A stretch of 64,000 nucleotides of DNA from Morinoia aosen (taxonomy: Eukaryota > Arthropoda > Malacostraca > Amphipoda > Talitridae). How positions within the stretch are numbered: position 1 is the stretch's first letter; every line of letters starts with the position of its first letter. Where the stretch lies: contig CM059562.1 in assembly GCA_030386875.1 (NCBI GenBank), positions 61,812,201 to 61,876,200 on the forward strand, read 5' to 3'. The notes beneath the pieces were generated by a model, which was not told the origin of the DNA, ran no database searches, and saw nothing but the letters and a program-made list of their open reading frames with translations. A program made the position numbers and the translations under genes. Positions 1-12,842 of this stretch are shown here, piece after piece.

Positions 1-407
1 AAAAATATGCTAAAACGTCTATACCAGTTAACTACATTGAATGCTTTTATGTTTTGCATGGAAGCTATAGGAAAGAGAGCAGATGCAGAGAAACAAGCTT
101 AGAGCAGAAATTATTTTCATTCTTTCTGCAAAGGTTACATTAGATACTGAGTAGAGCCTAGGTCATTCGATGGCCACTGCTTCTAACAGTCAATCAACAA
201 CTAAAAAATGGAAGCTTAGCTCTTTCGCAATCTTTTCTATACTTTTAAAATATCATTTTGTTTTGCTATTTAGTAAAAATGAAAATAAATTTGCTAGAAG
301 TAGTAAAATAAACATGTAAAGGCTATTTATAGACTAATAAGAAACAATTTGGAGGAGACATTAGAGTAGGAAGGTAAAAGCTAATTTTTGCACAAATTGA
401 AATCAAG
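1..407. other. AT-rich sequence, no gene seen
   Basis: No open frame of note, no recognisable repeat boundary and no RNA gene could be seen here. It is ordinary AT-rich arthropod non-coding DNA flanking the possible Penelope-type relic. Confidence 0.5.
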
Positions 408-760
408 TTAGTGAAAAATTAGAAAATGAAAGCCAAGATTAAATTTTAGACTGTAAGCGGAAGTATGGCAGAGCCCAAAACCCCTTTTCTGCACTGTCCC
501 AGCAAGAAAATGGCTATAAATTCTGTGATTTAAAAAGTTTTTAATGGATGTTTCAACAAGGCGCGGTGGAAAGCCGTTAAGCTGGGTAACGACTGAGAGA
601 AAAGAAACTTTTGATGAAGTTCTGAGAAGTTGAGACACATGCTAATGCTGGATAAATATCTGCATAAGCCGTAAGCAACAGCGCTGCAACGCTATTCATT
701 TTACATTGAATGCAGGTGCAACAACTATAATTCATACCACAGAGAATGCTATTACACTTA
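408..760 (-). pseudogene. possible Penelope-like reverse transcriptase relic
   Basis: A 76-codon minus-strand frame (408-638) reads in part NGFPPRLVETSIKNFL and then TVQKRGFGL. The first resembles the linker 'xxNGxPxxLVxxxIKxFL' that follows the RT domain in Penelope-like elements. The second resembles the 'P-K-K/R' segment that precedes the next conserved block in that family. Upstream on the same strand (640-760) another frame reads AALLLTAYADIYP, which could be the preceding helix. The copy has stops and at least one frame change, and no catalytic RT motif is visible. The match is from general memory of the family, so this is a weak call; a chance open frame is the alternative. Confidence 0.3.
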
Positions 761-1869
761 ACAGAATTGTGAAATTTTTATTTGTCATCACTGTTTAGCA
801 TGAGTGATGTGATTATGTTCAATATTCAAATCCAAACCTGAAACAGACAGATTCTGCCGTAAGAGCGAGCATGACGTGTGTCATCTACACATCTCCAAAA
901 AATCTCCATCTGCAAAAAATTTAGAATTATATTGAATGGGCAGCTAGAGGAGCAAATATTTACTGATTGCAAAGAAATACAGGAAGAAATGTTCAAGTAA
1001 AACTTTCTCTACCATAACTAACTTTCAGCAACAGACACATAGATGTCATGAAATCAGAAAAACTTTTTTATCAACAAATGGCTGTTTCAAATTTTTCAAT
1101 ATACCTAAAACTTGGAAAGATGCCGGACGAGTCACAAAAACAGGAAAAATGTTTAGGTCGCTGTTCTTATTGATAGAAACAATTCCAATTGGTAGTTGTC
1201 AAAAGTTCTAGCGTGAGTTGAAAGTTTTCAGTTGATAGTTATGCTCCTCTTGCAGGATGTATTTGAAGAATGTAGTTCATGGTTAATATAAGGAGAGGAA
1301 GATCATGGTATTCAATCAATTTACTAGAATAGAAGTAATATGTTATATATACGCTTATTCTGACTGTTACTTTTTTTAAGTTCGGAAGCTGTCTACAGGG
1401 AAATTCATATTACTCAGCGGCTCGTGCCACATACGGCTTGACAGCACAGGTGTCGAAATTTCTTTAAAATTCAGTTTTTCTCTCAAATTACACTCAGATT
1501 GAAGATCGTCGTAAGCAGGTGAAGAGCACCGTGGTGATCGTTGCTAAATTCAGCGTTATTTTGATATTCCAATCAAATTTATTAATTTTGAATAACACAT
1601 AATTTTTGAATCAAAAATACTTAGTTCGTACTCGTACGTTTTATTCTAAGGTGTATCGTCACAGTTCTCCGTCTAATTAAATGGCCTGATTCTTCACGAG
1701 AAAGGAATTCCTATAGTTAATTACGCGAGAGCTTCTCGGGCTACGCACTCAGGACTCGTCAGAGGGTGATATTGTGTTGTGGCGCAGAGAGAACTCGTCT
1801 TCCTTGTGTACCTAGGGCGTGTAGTTGCTACTTATCTTCTGTGAAGATGAAAGAAGAAACGATCTTTAT
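761..1869. other. non-coding, nothing recognised
   Basis: No coding frame, repeat or RNA gene could be supported. A slightly GC-richer patch lies around 1690-1850 without a recognisable product. Confidence 0.5.
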
Positions 1870-2095
1870 TTAACCCTTTAACACCCAAGTGGACTGTACT
1901 GTTCTCTTTAAAAATAACAATAATATATCATATTTCTTATTCAATTTGTTCACTAATGTGTCCTTTGAACTTCACTGCAGAGTGACAGTTCCTTCCCCAT
2001 CTTGATAACAGTGACTACCTAATGCCAGCGTCGGTTTAGTGATAGTGGTTGTCATAACGGTAATATGAGTATAAAAATGGGGGCGTTAAGGTTAA
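1870..2095. mobile_element. TTAA-flanked MITE (piggyBac-type), copy 1
   Basis: The 218-bp body (1874-2091) is bounded by TTAA at 1870-1873 and 2092-2095. The left end reads CCCTTTAACACCC. The right end, reverse-complemented, reads CCTTAACGCCCCC, so the terminal inverted repeats match with one small indel. TTAA target duplication plus short inverted ends is the signature of piggyBac-type elements. The body is too short for a transposase, so it would be mobilised in trans. TTAA is common in AT-rich DNA, so the call rests on the inverted repeats. Confidence 0.5.
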
Positions 2096-2769
2096 CGAAC
2101 TGTTTTCTTAGTGGCAGGGCTATTTGTATGGTCATCGCTTCCAATTAGTGAGGAGCATCAATAAAATCTGTCATAAATTACTTTATGTTGTGAAACCATT
2201 TTCTTCCAAGGCTAACACTGTTTTAGGAGTCAACTTTTCTCATAACTATAACATAAATGCGTGCCGCCAATTTATATCAACAATCAATAACACACTTTCG
2301 TGGGACATTTTTTTGCATGACATACTACATGACACAGCCTGTTACAGCGTTATTTCGCATTGATATTTCACTTTCTCGGACTAGATGTTGAATACTCAGA
2401 TGCACTAGAAGTATTAAAACAAATTTAAAACATGGTAACTATTTTGAGGTTTCGGATGAAAATTGTATTTCATTCACAGATTCCAGATAGTAAATTTTTT
2501 AACAGAAAACAATTATCGTTTAAAGCGTGAATATGTGATCTAACTCTCCCTATCGCTTGAAGATATGGTCAAGCCTATATGAAATACCCAGATCAACCAA
2601 GATTTCTCTAAACGACAGTTTGTGTGCTCGGAATTTCTTTGAAGATATTGGCCTACATTTAATTTATTTGTTGTGAAAAACTCTTACAAAATTCGAGCAT
2701 TTCTGCGTGAAAGGATTGACGCCATTACTGTTGAAATCTTCGATTGAATAACACGTCGGTTACGGTGCT
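2096..2769. other. non-coding, nothing recognised
   Basis: AT-rich sequence. A 79-codon frame at 2124-2363 (+) has no family resemblance and low-complexity composition. No other structure was found. Confidence 0.5.
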
Positions 2770-2979
2770 CTAAAATACGTTTGGAACAAAGGGCTGGATT
2801 TTCATAGAATTCACGTCATCGTAGTGGTACAACTGTGAGTTCTTTGAGTCGATTTGTTTGTGCTGCGTGTTATTGACCTTTGACTCAAACAAACCCACGC
2901 TGGTAGCTGTGGCGCTAAAACTCTGCAGGCCGTTGAAATTCAGGCCGTGTGTGTTCCTCGCTGGGATGAGCCATGGCAT
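2770..2979 (-). CDS. unidentified open frame, possible terminal exon
   Basis: A 69-codon minus-strand frame lies in a patch clearly GC-richer than its surroundings. Its codons favour G/C at third positions in the first half (for example around GLNFNGLQSF), and it ends at a stop in AT-rich DNA. The frame is open further upstream to about 3040 without a stop, so an exon entering from the right through an AG acceptor is possible. I recognise no domain. The opposite strand is also open (2858-3049), which weakens the case. It could be an exon, a conserved non-coding block or chance. Confidence 0.18.
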   Translation of the reverse strand: MPWLIPARNTHGLNFNGLQSFSATATSVGLFESKVNNTQHKQIDSKNSQLYHYDDVNSMKIQPFVPNVF

Positions 2980-3049
2980 TGTGCTCAGCGGAGACAGGCT
3001 GGGCTGTTCATGTCTCCTCGACCTTCAGGTCTGCTTGCGTGAATCGTGA

Positions 3050-3770
3050 CGTTACATCAGTGGTCTGCCATTTATTATGAAGTAAGGGCGTGAAATTAAG
3101 TTAGCTCCATTTCATCGTTCGTTTCCCATGGAACGGAGCTAACCAGGCTTTGAAATATCTTGTGAGACCTGTTGTGATACTTCTCTGTCAATGAGCGTAT
3201 AAAAGTTCTGTTTTTTATAATGATCTCTAATACGAACGCAAATAGAAGCAGTTAAGAAAGTGACAAAGGAAATAGTGCACTCACGCAATTCCTTGCAATG
3301 TCAGTAGGTAGAGGTCTTTATTTCATCAGTGGAACATAAGAGTACCATACGGTAAGGCTACGTTAGACAATTTGCCTTTCTATATTGAAATTATACACCA
3401 CGAGACCGTCAAAAAAGTCAGTTGCAGCGAACGCCAGGCTCCGTTCTACAAAAAGAAATGGTAAAATAGCCCAAGTGGTACATTATCACTAGAAAACTCC
3501 CTTTTCTGTAATTTTTTTCAAAAGCTGTACAGATCCACGTGACGACTACGATTCCCTCACTGATTTGTATATGAACCGAAAAGCACGTAATCTATTTATA
3601 AGCCAAAAATGTATATAATACGATTATAAATTTTTCAAACACCACTTCTGTAATTTTGAGTCAGACACACAATATTAAAAAAGTTCTGTTTGAAACTCCG
3701 CAGATCGCTATTCATTCGCTTCCTCTCAATTCTTTCAAAGCTGGAGGCGATGTCATAACCAGCAGCGTCA
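3050..3770. other. non-coding, nothing recognised
   Basis: AT-rich sequence without a supported frame, repeat boundary or RNA gene. Confidence 0.5.
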
Positions 3771-4095
3771 CGTCATCGCTGTGCTGAAGTGATTCGAGCC
3801 TGAAGATAAACAAACAACGGCATCTGCGGAAGCTTTATTTCCAATTTCAAGCCTGATATATATATCACTTTGTACATTGGATTTTCAAATGCCTTATAAC
3901 TAACACCAGGACGCAATGATGCTTCCCCCCGGTCAAGACCGGTACTCATTTCAGACACCTGAGTAGAGTGGGGTATTGTGCTTGGCATTTTTCCCGTATA
4001 CCCAACAAAGAAAATCGCCATCCAGCGTCGGGATTCGAACCCTCGTTGCCCGCACGGAGGCGGGTCCTGAAACCACATGGCTATGACGAGCAAGG
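3771..4095 (-). mobile_element. tRNA-derived SINE
   Basis: On the minus strand a tRNA-like head lies at about 4020-4095. It has an A-box-like stretch (TAGCCATGTGG), an anticodon-arm-like hairpin (CCCGC / GCGGG around a 6-base loop, about 4050-4065) and a perfect B-box (GGTTCGAATCC, complement of 4031-4041). Downstream on that strand follows a non-tRNA body with a short self-complementary segment (ACCGGTCTTGACCGG, near 3930-3945). This head-plus-body layout with internal pol III boxes is that of a tRNA-derived SINE. The 3' boundary is uncertain, and no clear target duplication was found, so the copy is probably old. Confidence 0.72.
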
Positions 4096-4149
4096 GGGCA
4101 TTGTAGGCTTTGAAATAAAATCCAGTGTTAAAATCAGACCAACGAAACG

Positions 4150-4370
4150 GAGAGAATGCATTTATCTACGTACTTTTCTCCTAATTATTTGTTCCAAAAC
4201 TTAACCGATAGAAATATTACGATCCTCATGTATTTGATATCAACACAATGGAAGGAATGCATTTTTTTCTTTGTACTTTTCTCCCAACCATTTGTTTCAA
4301 AATCAATCAATATAAATATTACGATCCTCATGTATTCGATCTCAAGTCATGGTCTTAACTTTAAGATACT
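4150..4370 (+). repeat. degenerate tandem pair, about 105-bp unit
   Basis: Two adjacent diverged copies share a leader (AATGCATTT then TACTTTTCTCC) and a core containing AAATATTACGATCCTCATG, at about 4215 and 4313. Related single copies recur at 5.5-5.86 kb, so this belongs to a local repeat family. Confidence 0.7.
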
Positions 4371-5499
4371 CGTAAGTACTTTTTGCTCATATTGAAGCTT
4401 TTTGAACATGCGACGGAGTTCATTAGCAATTTTTTTTTGTGTATATTGGTGTTCAGCTGTGTAGCAAATATTACGGGCTCGTGATCCAATAACACGCACC
4501 CTAACACGAGTATTTTCAGCTATGTGCCACAGGGATTTTGTGTTCTTAGTGACTCACTTTCATCTTGCATTTCCAAACCCAAATTAATTACCGCAAAGAG
4601 AGAAAGCGGATGTCAAATGTGAGGGTATTTTAGTACATACTTTCTCTACTTCGATCTCGTTGAAACATTTAAAAAGGCCTCGGATCTGACGAATGTCATA
4701 ACTTTGAAAATCATCATTTTAATCTTCTTATTCTGGTCTCGAATTGCTGTCGTAAGCTTTGTGTGGTAAACTCTTCTTACCTTTTTATTCTCGTGAATAC
4801 ACTACGACAACACTAATTTTAAATAGTTAACTTTTGCACGGTTCCACCTATGTTGAAAATATTACATCTAGCGATGTAAAATATACTTTTCATGTCTTTA
4901 ACCCCGATGTACTCTTTGCGAAAGTACTATTTGCGCAAGTAAGAAATATCATAACCATTTTGTGTTCTGTTATAGCGAATATAATCGTTGGGACGCCTTG
5001 CATGGGGATGAAAGATCGGATGTGGGCTTTCACCGGATGTGAGATATAAACAAATGAAAGCGTAACCAAATGTAGAGGCATGACCGGATGCGGGGCATCA
5101 CCGGAAGAGGGAGTGAAGTGTTGTCGGATGGGCGAAAGGAATTCCTGGATTTTGGAGTTGATAATTTATTAGAAAGATAATACGCTCCATTTCCATTTCC
5201 GGGCACCACAGATGAAGTTCTGCATGGTAATTGTGGAAAGCAACCTCATTCCGCTGCGTGGAACCAACAGTTGTGATGCTCATTTTGTTTGACCGGAGTA
5301 AGCAAGATCAATATTAAAATGACTTGACGAACGTAAAACAAGATAAATTTTCAATCCCCAGCAAAAATTTCAGAAATTGAAACTTAGAAATTGAAACACA
5401 GAAACTGAAACTTAGTGCCGCCCTCCAAATGCAAACGATCCTCTTATTCATATTATTGTTTATTTTTTATTAACTTGTGCTTCTCCCTAAATCCTGTGT
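4371..5499. other. non-coding with minor short repeats
   Basis: No gene was seen. About 5000-5115 contains a loose repetition of CACCGGATG/ACCGGATG. About 5370-5415 contains a three-fold GAAATTGAAAC-like repeat. Neither has a recognised identity. Confidence 0.5.
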
Positions 5500-5860
5500 C
5501 GACAACCATCATGTGTATTACGATAACCATGTATGAATAGCAATTAAGGATCGAAATCATATGTTCCAACACTTAACATGGATATTACGATAACCATGTA
5601 TAAATAGCAATTAAGGGTTTCTATGCTAAGGTATTTGAATGCATTTTTCGCTTTCATTTTTCAATACTTATGCGTACTAATGAGAGTGTTTTTCAAATGA
5701 ACGTCGCGAGGATTGTGCTCTCCTAGTTTCAAAATCAGATTAGGCAAGCTAGGAAAGGAACTCAATTTTGTGGTACTTTTATATCAATCATTTCGTTCCA
5801 AAATTTTACACGGGTATTACGATACCAATGTGTTATAACCATTTAAGGATGTTAATATTA
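5500..5860 (+). repeat. three more copies of the ATTACGAT repeat family
   Basis: Copies near 5515, 5582 and 5815 contain ATTACGATAACCATGTAT or a variant, followed by an AATTAAGG-type tail. Two of them begin with TTCCAAAA/TTCCAACAC followed by TTAAC or TTTAC, as in the 4.15-4.37 kb copies. The unit is interrupted and diverged, suggesting an old locally spread repeat. No protein is implied. Confidence 0.65.
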
Positions 5861-8800
5861 AGGTGTTTTAAAAACCAATGTATCGACATTTCATGTTTGT
5901 ACTTTATTGGAAATAAAATGTTTTTCTTTTCTTTTCTTTTCTTTGTCCAGTGTGTTGACTTGCAGCAAGGCACTAGAAACTTATTTCTGGTGGTTTACCA
6001 TGCCAGAGGCTTCTCAATCTAACTTTGAACAGCAAGCTTGTAAAGAAAATTATTTCATCAGAGCTAGAGGGAAAGATAAATATATTTATGTTGAAATTTA
6101 GTGAAAATTTCATTCATTCCTTTTGAATGATATAGCTCGAGAGTACTTTTAAATCCTATTAGATGGTAAAAAGTTTGGAAATAATCAGCTCATAGCTTCT
6201 ATTTTTTCCTTTTTCTCCGTCATTCTTCTCCTTTACGTTCCTTTCAGGCCATGCGTGTGAAGTCAGTCCAAAGCTGAAGATTGAGCCTGCCTGCATACAC
6301 CATCTCTGTTTCCTTACTGCCTTCTGGGATGTATTCAGGGAATTGAATCACAAGACAATGTTTTCGGAAGCAGAACTATTATTAATTTACGAACGATGAG
6401 GAAAGCTATGTAGTACGAGAAACTAAATCTTAGTAGGAGGTGAAGCACCAGAATCATATCGTGCTTGTTCGAGTAGTGTGTGCGATGCCTGGTCTTACAT
6501 AGGCACAAGTTAATGAATAGTCTCGATTTTCTGGCAATTAACATATATGCAACCAATTCATCAGCATGCTAGATTATATTACAAATTTTCGGTTTTCGTC
6601 AATGTTAGTTTTTATTACTGGACGGATTCGCGTTAAACAAAACGTCTGAAAAAGCTCAACAAAAGTTACACAAAAACATACATGGTTAACGAAAACTTAG
6701 GAAAAAATAATCCGAATCGAAACGGCATTCCTACGCCAAGCTCAACTTAATTGGGCACTGCTTGCTGCCGTACAAATAGACGACTGAAAAAGGAAGAAGT
6801 ATCTGAAAATATTCTGAATTCCGTTTACGTCACATTAATAAGTACCCTCTGTGGAACGAAGCAGAGTCATCTTGAGCCCTGACGTGAGTTAGGAGCCAAA
6901 TTAACACCAAAAGTGAAACTGCGTTCCTGAAAATGAGTTCGTGGCCCTTGACAGTGATTTCATCTATAGCGCGAAATTGCAACCAGCAGGATGAACTACC
7001 GCAGTAATTACGCCCGAACTGCCACCATGTTTCACTGGGTGAGTGCTAGCAGCACGATATACGACTGGTTCGGACTTCTCGACGCATAAATGTTGACATG
7101 TTGAGAACGGTTGATCGGACCTGACCTCTTTTACCAGGTGAATTTCAGTCCATGAATTTCAGTTGTCTTCTCTTAATACAAAGACGTTTTGCTAGCCATA
7201 CCTTCCGCTCGAGAGTTACTCAATCTTTGGCGAATCGTTTACGCGGAGTGAAGGAGAAAAAATAATAATAGGTCAACAGTCGGCTTTTGTTTCCCAAACG
7301 GTGGTCAGTTTCCTCATCCACTGTTCGTAGTGATATATATAGTAATGTTTCCGTTCATATATCCGTAACCTTGTTCATACTTGCTAAATTTCTCAGCACA
7401 GATTTTCTCATTCATGTACACCATTATGCTTTTTTCTTAAAAAATTCTGTACAGCGCAATGATATTTTCCAGCGCTTGAAAGTAAAAAGAAATAAAAATA
7501 TGTACGTACCTCTAATAGCTGAAAAAACAATTTCCTCACATTCATTTACGGTTAAATAGCCCGGTCAGCACTACCTACAAGTGCAATAAAAAATCAGACT
7601 CAGTGTGTTTTTTTTTTCATTGGGAAAATAAACAATGAAGTACTTTCTTATTCTTTTCAGAAAGTTTTTTTTCAAATAAGATGTCATGAAGTCTAGATGC
7701 GATTTTACCCTCAGCGTGTGTCTCTAGGATACATGCATTCACCCTCAGGATCAAGCACAAGTCCACGGCTTAGCTAAATAGGGCTTAACGAAATTCTGTC
7801 GTCCACTTCAAGGTAGATACAAAATAGCTTAGCGTTGCGAGCAGGAACTTATTAACATTTTATATTAGCATTGGGGGGCAGTACAAACAGTCATAGGTAC
7901 GGGAAAAAAAATTCTGTTGCAAAGCGATTTATTTCAGCGAAACTCAATTTGAGGAAAAGAAACTTATTTATTACTTTGTACAAAAGAGATTTAAATTTGC
8001 CTGAACTACGATTGATAAGAATCAGAAAGAATCATGAAGTGAAGGAAGAGAGCAAACATTAATAAATATATAAAGATTTGTCCACAAGCAAGGACTCAGC
8101 AAAGTTATCATTGTAAAGTAAGATGAACCCCTACATGGTGAGACTTGAGGATTAATAACCACTCCTGCGCATAGGCTACAACGCCGAACTCAATGCAGCT
8201 CGGCCGGCTGACGACCTGAGTTTACCAAACGAAGTTTATCTCCAATGTTCTTGTTCTCCTAGTACACCCCGCTAATTCGAAACAAAGATTCCTAAAGAAC
8301 TTACATCGTCGAAGGTATTTCTTCCCCTGAAAGAACTTTTTTGAATTCCTTGATATACTGCAAGAAGCGTAAAATTGGAACGTTGCTTAATATAAATCTG
8401 AAAAATCTCACGTTGATTGCCAAATCAGACGCTATAAATTTTACAATGATGAAGAAAAGGGTTGTAGTGTCAGAAAAAAATGTTTATTTTATACATCTGA
8501 GAGTCAAAAAATCTTAAATGATGCAGTAGAAATGTTTCCAATTTCTTAAATTGGATTCAGTTAATGATCATTCAAGAGCTTTTGCGTACATATAGCTAAT
8601 TAGTTGCAAAACAAGTGTCAACGATGCATCCACTTTGCCAGCGAAATCTCTTTTCTGATACCTTCATCTAGAAACTCGACCGTCTCTCCTCTGGGAGAAT
8701 AATGATGCTATCATTGTATCATAGAGCGCTTTTCGAATTCATTTACGAGGAGAGTCGAAATGACGCTCTGCTGGGTATAAGAACAATACTCCTTTCAGTA

Positions 8801-9649
8801 GCAATTCTAAAATCCACAAGTTCACGACTTAGAAAAACACATGGACGACCTGAATGGTTCTTCCTCCTGAAAGAATTTCAGCTCTGAAACATTCTGATGT
8901 TTATCTTATTGCAGATTTCGCTCTTAAGAATGTCTCTCTAATAGTAGTCATTGATTACCTGAGCCTCATCGACCTGGTATGATAATTGAAGACAAATTTG
9001 ATGCTTCATGCCAAAAATATGGCAGAAACTTTCCCTTGGATGGAATTCAGAATGATGGAAAACACTAAATGGTCCAAATTTGTAAATATGCTCATCGTTG
9101 GGAAATGTAACTCTTTAAAGCAAATGAGCAATATTCAGAATACTTTCATCAAACATATGTTTTTTTTTTTAATTTCTATTTGATTTGAATGTTATTTGAA
9201 ATGTGTGAGATATCGCTGTCGCACCCTGTACGCTAAACTACGAACTTAAAATTAGAAAATTCTGGGCGTTTTTACTCTACTGTTTTTCTGCATTTTTTGC
9301 TCCAAAAAAAGCAACAAAGAATTAACAGTCTAATTAATCCGACATTGAGTGAAACTCAACGTCAAACACGCCAACGAAGGTCAGACATCTAAGGAAGAAG
9401 AACTCCATTCATGGCATTGCGACAAAAGTTCATTTCTGTCATTTCCCATCAATTTTCCAATGAATCCATCAAAGAAGCTGTATATAAAAGCCATCTAGGT
9501 ATCAAGTAGAATAAATGAAAGGAAAATGTCCATAAAATCTTCTCCCCAGACCAGGAAATAATTACTGAACTAATTTCTTGAAAGAGACTCATCAGGTGAA
9601 CCGATGGCAGTTATGTACGCATGAGAGGTTTCAATTAAGAAAACGAGTC
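5861..9649. other. non-coding, nothing recognised
   Basis: Long AT-rich stretch with homopolymer runs and short chance frames (for example 7287-7559). None shows a domain, a signal peptide or a splice-bounded GC-rich exon. Confidence 0.45.
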
Positions 9650-9890
9650 CCGTCGTTGGGGCTAGCGGCGCCCGAAATTAGCACGGCGTTGCCTCCGAGT
9701 TCACAAGGCTTCAGAGCAGACACCGCTCTGGCCCGCCGTGAGCGTGTCGAGTAGTTCGGCTCTCCGTGCCGTCATCTCGCCGCCCTGACGCTCCAACGCA
9801 TAGCGCGCATTTCACAATTAAGCTGGCTACGTTATCAAGACCTCATTTGCATACTCATTAAGCTCTTGTGCTGCAGACCATCATGACGAT
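9650..9890. promoter_or_regulatory. CpG-rich patch with octamer/homeodomain-like sites (candidate enhancer or promoter)
   Basis: About 9655-9810 is abruptly CpG- and GC-rich in AT-rich DNA. It runs into a segment containing CACAATTAAG, the perfect POU octamer ATTTGCAT (about 9846-9853) and CATTAAGC. No open frame fits. A conserved regulatory element, or an unannotated non-coding first exon, is possible. Function is inference only. Confidence 0.25.
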
Positions 9891-12842
9891 TACAATTTTT
9901 TCCCTTCAGAGTCTGCTAGCGAGTTGAAAGTAGATAGAGGGTGCGCAATACTCGAGAGAAGTGGAGGTGCTGGCTTTCTAGTGATATGAATGAGATATAA
10001 TAATATTCGTACACAAGCAAAAAGCCATAATTTATACTTGTGGAAATGGCGAGTCTATGATTTGGTAAAACAAAACTAATCAACTTGAATTGATGTTAAT
10101 GAAGATCATGCATTTAACTGTTGGACGAATCTCGATCATTGTTGTATTAGAGACGGGTGCGTATGCCCAGCTAAATGAGGAAAATGCATTCCAAATCCAG
10201 TTCATTCAAGTGAAGGGAGAAGTCATACAGTAAATGATGGGATATGATGGAGGAAACAGGAAGCAGACCCTGCGCCTCGTTGGTTGCGCGAGACAAAAAC
10301 TAAAATCATAGCAGGCACTCAACAGGGGTTTCTCGGTCTGTGACACATTTTTACTTGAGTGGAGCTCCTTTCTCGAACATTATTGAGGAGCACCTATCAA
10401 TTTGTTAAAGATGCAGAACCACAAAGCAATGAAAATTAAGATGTGAGTAGTACATTGAAACTTATAACCCTTGTAAAATAAATATAAAATTACTGGTCTT
10501 CATTTCTATCGATAACTCGGCAATCTTTGCGTTCAGTTAAAATAAAGCCAGTTAAGTGTACCCTAAGTGTTCTATATTAAATAAAACTGTAAACGTAGAA
10601 CCGTAGGAATTTTTAAGAAAAGGATTTTTGAGATTGAGATTCATTGAAGACTCATTTCTTCAACAGTAGAGGCGTTTTGGTGGTCTCCAACAAGAAACTC
10701 AACATGTGGAGTGATAACCACTACAATATTGAGAGACGCGTAAAGTTTCCACACGACTGAGAGTATAAATTTGTGGTTTTGAAATGGACGGTAAATAAAC
10801 AAAGCTGTCGTTTGATTTTAGATCACGGTAACTTCGTGTTTTAGTTTCTCAGTGTAATCTTCGCTCCTACTGAATTAATTCAGCACAAAACTTCATGGAA
10901 GAGAAGCACAATTTCCAGAGGCATGAAAATATTCTTCAGAGTGGAGTCTTGCGCCAAAAATTACGTTGAAAAATCTATAAAAACAATAGTAGGTGTCAGA
11001 GCATTTTCCTACAAAGGTAAAAATGGCATTAAAGTAGCATTAAAGAACACAATGACATTAAACGAACACAATGTAGATCCTGGTGTATGGTATTCAATTG
11101 TATTTACAAGTTCTATTTCCAAAAAAATTACTAATTTAAGCAATGAACAAAGAAGAATTGCTTGCTTTTTGTCAAGCCTATTCGATACTTGAATATTTTA
11201 TTCTAGTGAAAAATTTGTACTAGTTTCATAGTACAAATCATGTTTTATTTGTATGCTGCTGAAACGGAATTTGATGCAAATTTCGGCCAGGTTCACCCTC
11301 TTGTTTTTATGTAATATCTGCTCTCTAAATATAGTTTTTTCCCCTTTCGTGGAATCCTCTCTACATGATACTTATTGCAGTTCATTATTCATAATAATTT
11401 CCCTATTTTTATTTATTTGTCCATGATAAGTCATTTCTTATGGTGAAATTTTTAATTAGATTAAATTTCTATTCCTCAGATCAAATCAGGCAGATACTTA
11501 GAGAAGTTGGATAATCGGTCATAAGATTTTTTCACTAATAACATCTTCCGATTCGATTGCACAAATCAGATACTAATGTTGACTGCAACTTATTTAAGCA
11601 CAAATGCAATCTTTGTTGGGGTTTTAACTTTCAATAGTAAAAAGGGTGATATGAGCTTTTTATTTTCTTATGATAACCTGATGGCTGAACCTGTTCACAG
11701 GAAAAAGTGGAAGAGATGAATTAAATTCATGTTTTTAAAATTTACTGTACTCGACAAACGGGACGTTGGTGACCTGAGCTTAGAAGCGCGCAGCGTCGTG
11801 TGTTTACGTGAAAGATTTTTTTCCGAACCAGTGATACCGCCGTAATTGTAAAAAGTTTCACCCGTAGAAATGTATCTTCACAAGAAAAAATTTAGATCTA
11901 AACATTATGCATCGAGACCAAATTGGTCATTGAGAATGAAACACCCGACCTTCCGCCTTTACTATGGACCCAGAACTGTTTCTAGCAACACTACTGGGTT
12001 AGCAAATGCTTTGCGATTCTTAGAAGCAAATTTTTTTGAAAAAATATGCATATCCGAGCATTTTTATTCGTAGCAATCTGGTAACCCCGGGCTATCCTGC
12101 CATTGATAGACCATCAAGGCAACCGATTTGTTAGAAGCTGTTTAATCTAAGACTACTTAGAGCGATGAAAGCTTATTTTGGTGTAGTTCCGAGATTATAG
12201 TCAAATTTAACTTAAAAAAATAAAAATATACATATTAGCTGTTTTTAAACACCAAAGCTTACAAAGATACCACTGTGCTTGTGTCATACGTGGAAGAGAA
12301 CAAGTATATGAGTCCAAGTGTATAATTCTACATAATAATTATTATGTCCTATATGCCAGAATAAGCATGAGAAAACCAAAAAATAGATTGAAATATTCCT
12401 GAGAATGAAATATATGACACTGCAACAACGTTTCGTTCAATTGCGTACGACATCAACGATATTTCATAGCATGAACATAGTATATGAATTCCTGACCTAG
12501 CTTAAAAATAGTGCGGCCATAATTTCCCCCGTAGCCGCTACATCTCCATTTGCGCGGTGGCATTTGCTGCTGGGTCGCTGCTTTGTACCTTCCACCGGGG
12601 GCAATTTATGTCGCCACCACATACTTTGCCTGTCGACTCTAACGTAAATTCCTGAAATAAATGAACTTCCACAAAGTCGAACCCTGCAAGCCTGCCCGGA
12701 AATGGCAGCTTTAGTTTTTGTTATGAAGCATCGCCGCAAATAACGGAACAACTTCCTCTTGGGAAACTCCCCGCTCCAAACTTGGTCCATAAATTTCCAT
12801 CTCAGTTATGTATGCTTCATCGGCAGCCTAGTATAGAAAACA
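9891..12842. other. non-coding, nothing recognised
   Basis: AT-rich DNA. Frames at 10923-11192 (+, 89 codons) and 12497-12790 (-, 97 codons) were inspected and have no recognisable family. The second lies in a GC-richer patch that might be an old repeat. Confidence 0.45.

Noticed and set aside
4020-4095. Genuine tRNA gene at the perfect B-box
   Set aside because: The acceptor stem does not close and the anticodon loop has six bases. A non-tRNA body follows, so a SINE fits better.
12497-12790. 97-codon minus-strand frame
   Set aside because: It lies in a GC-richer patch, but no motif, signal or family resemblance could be seen.
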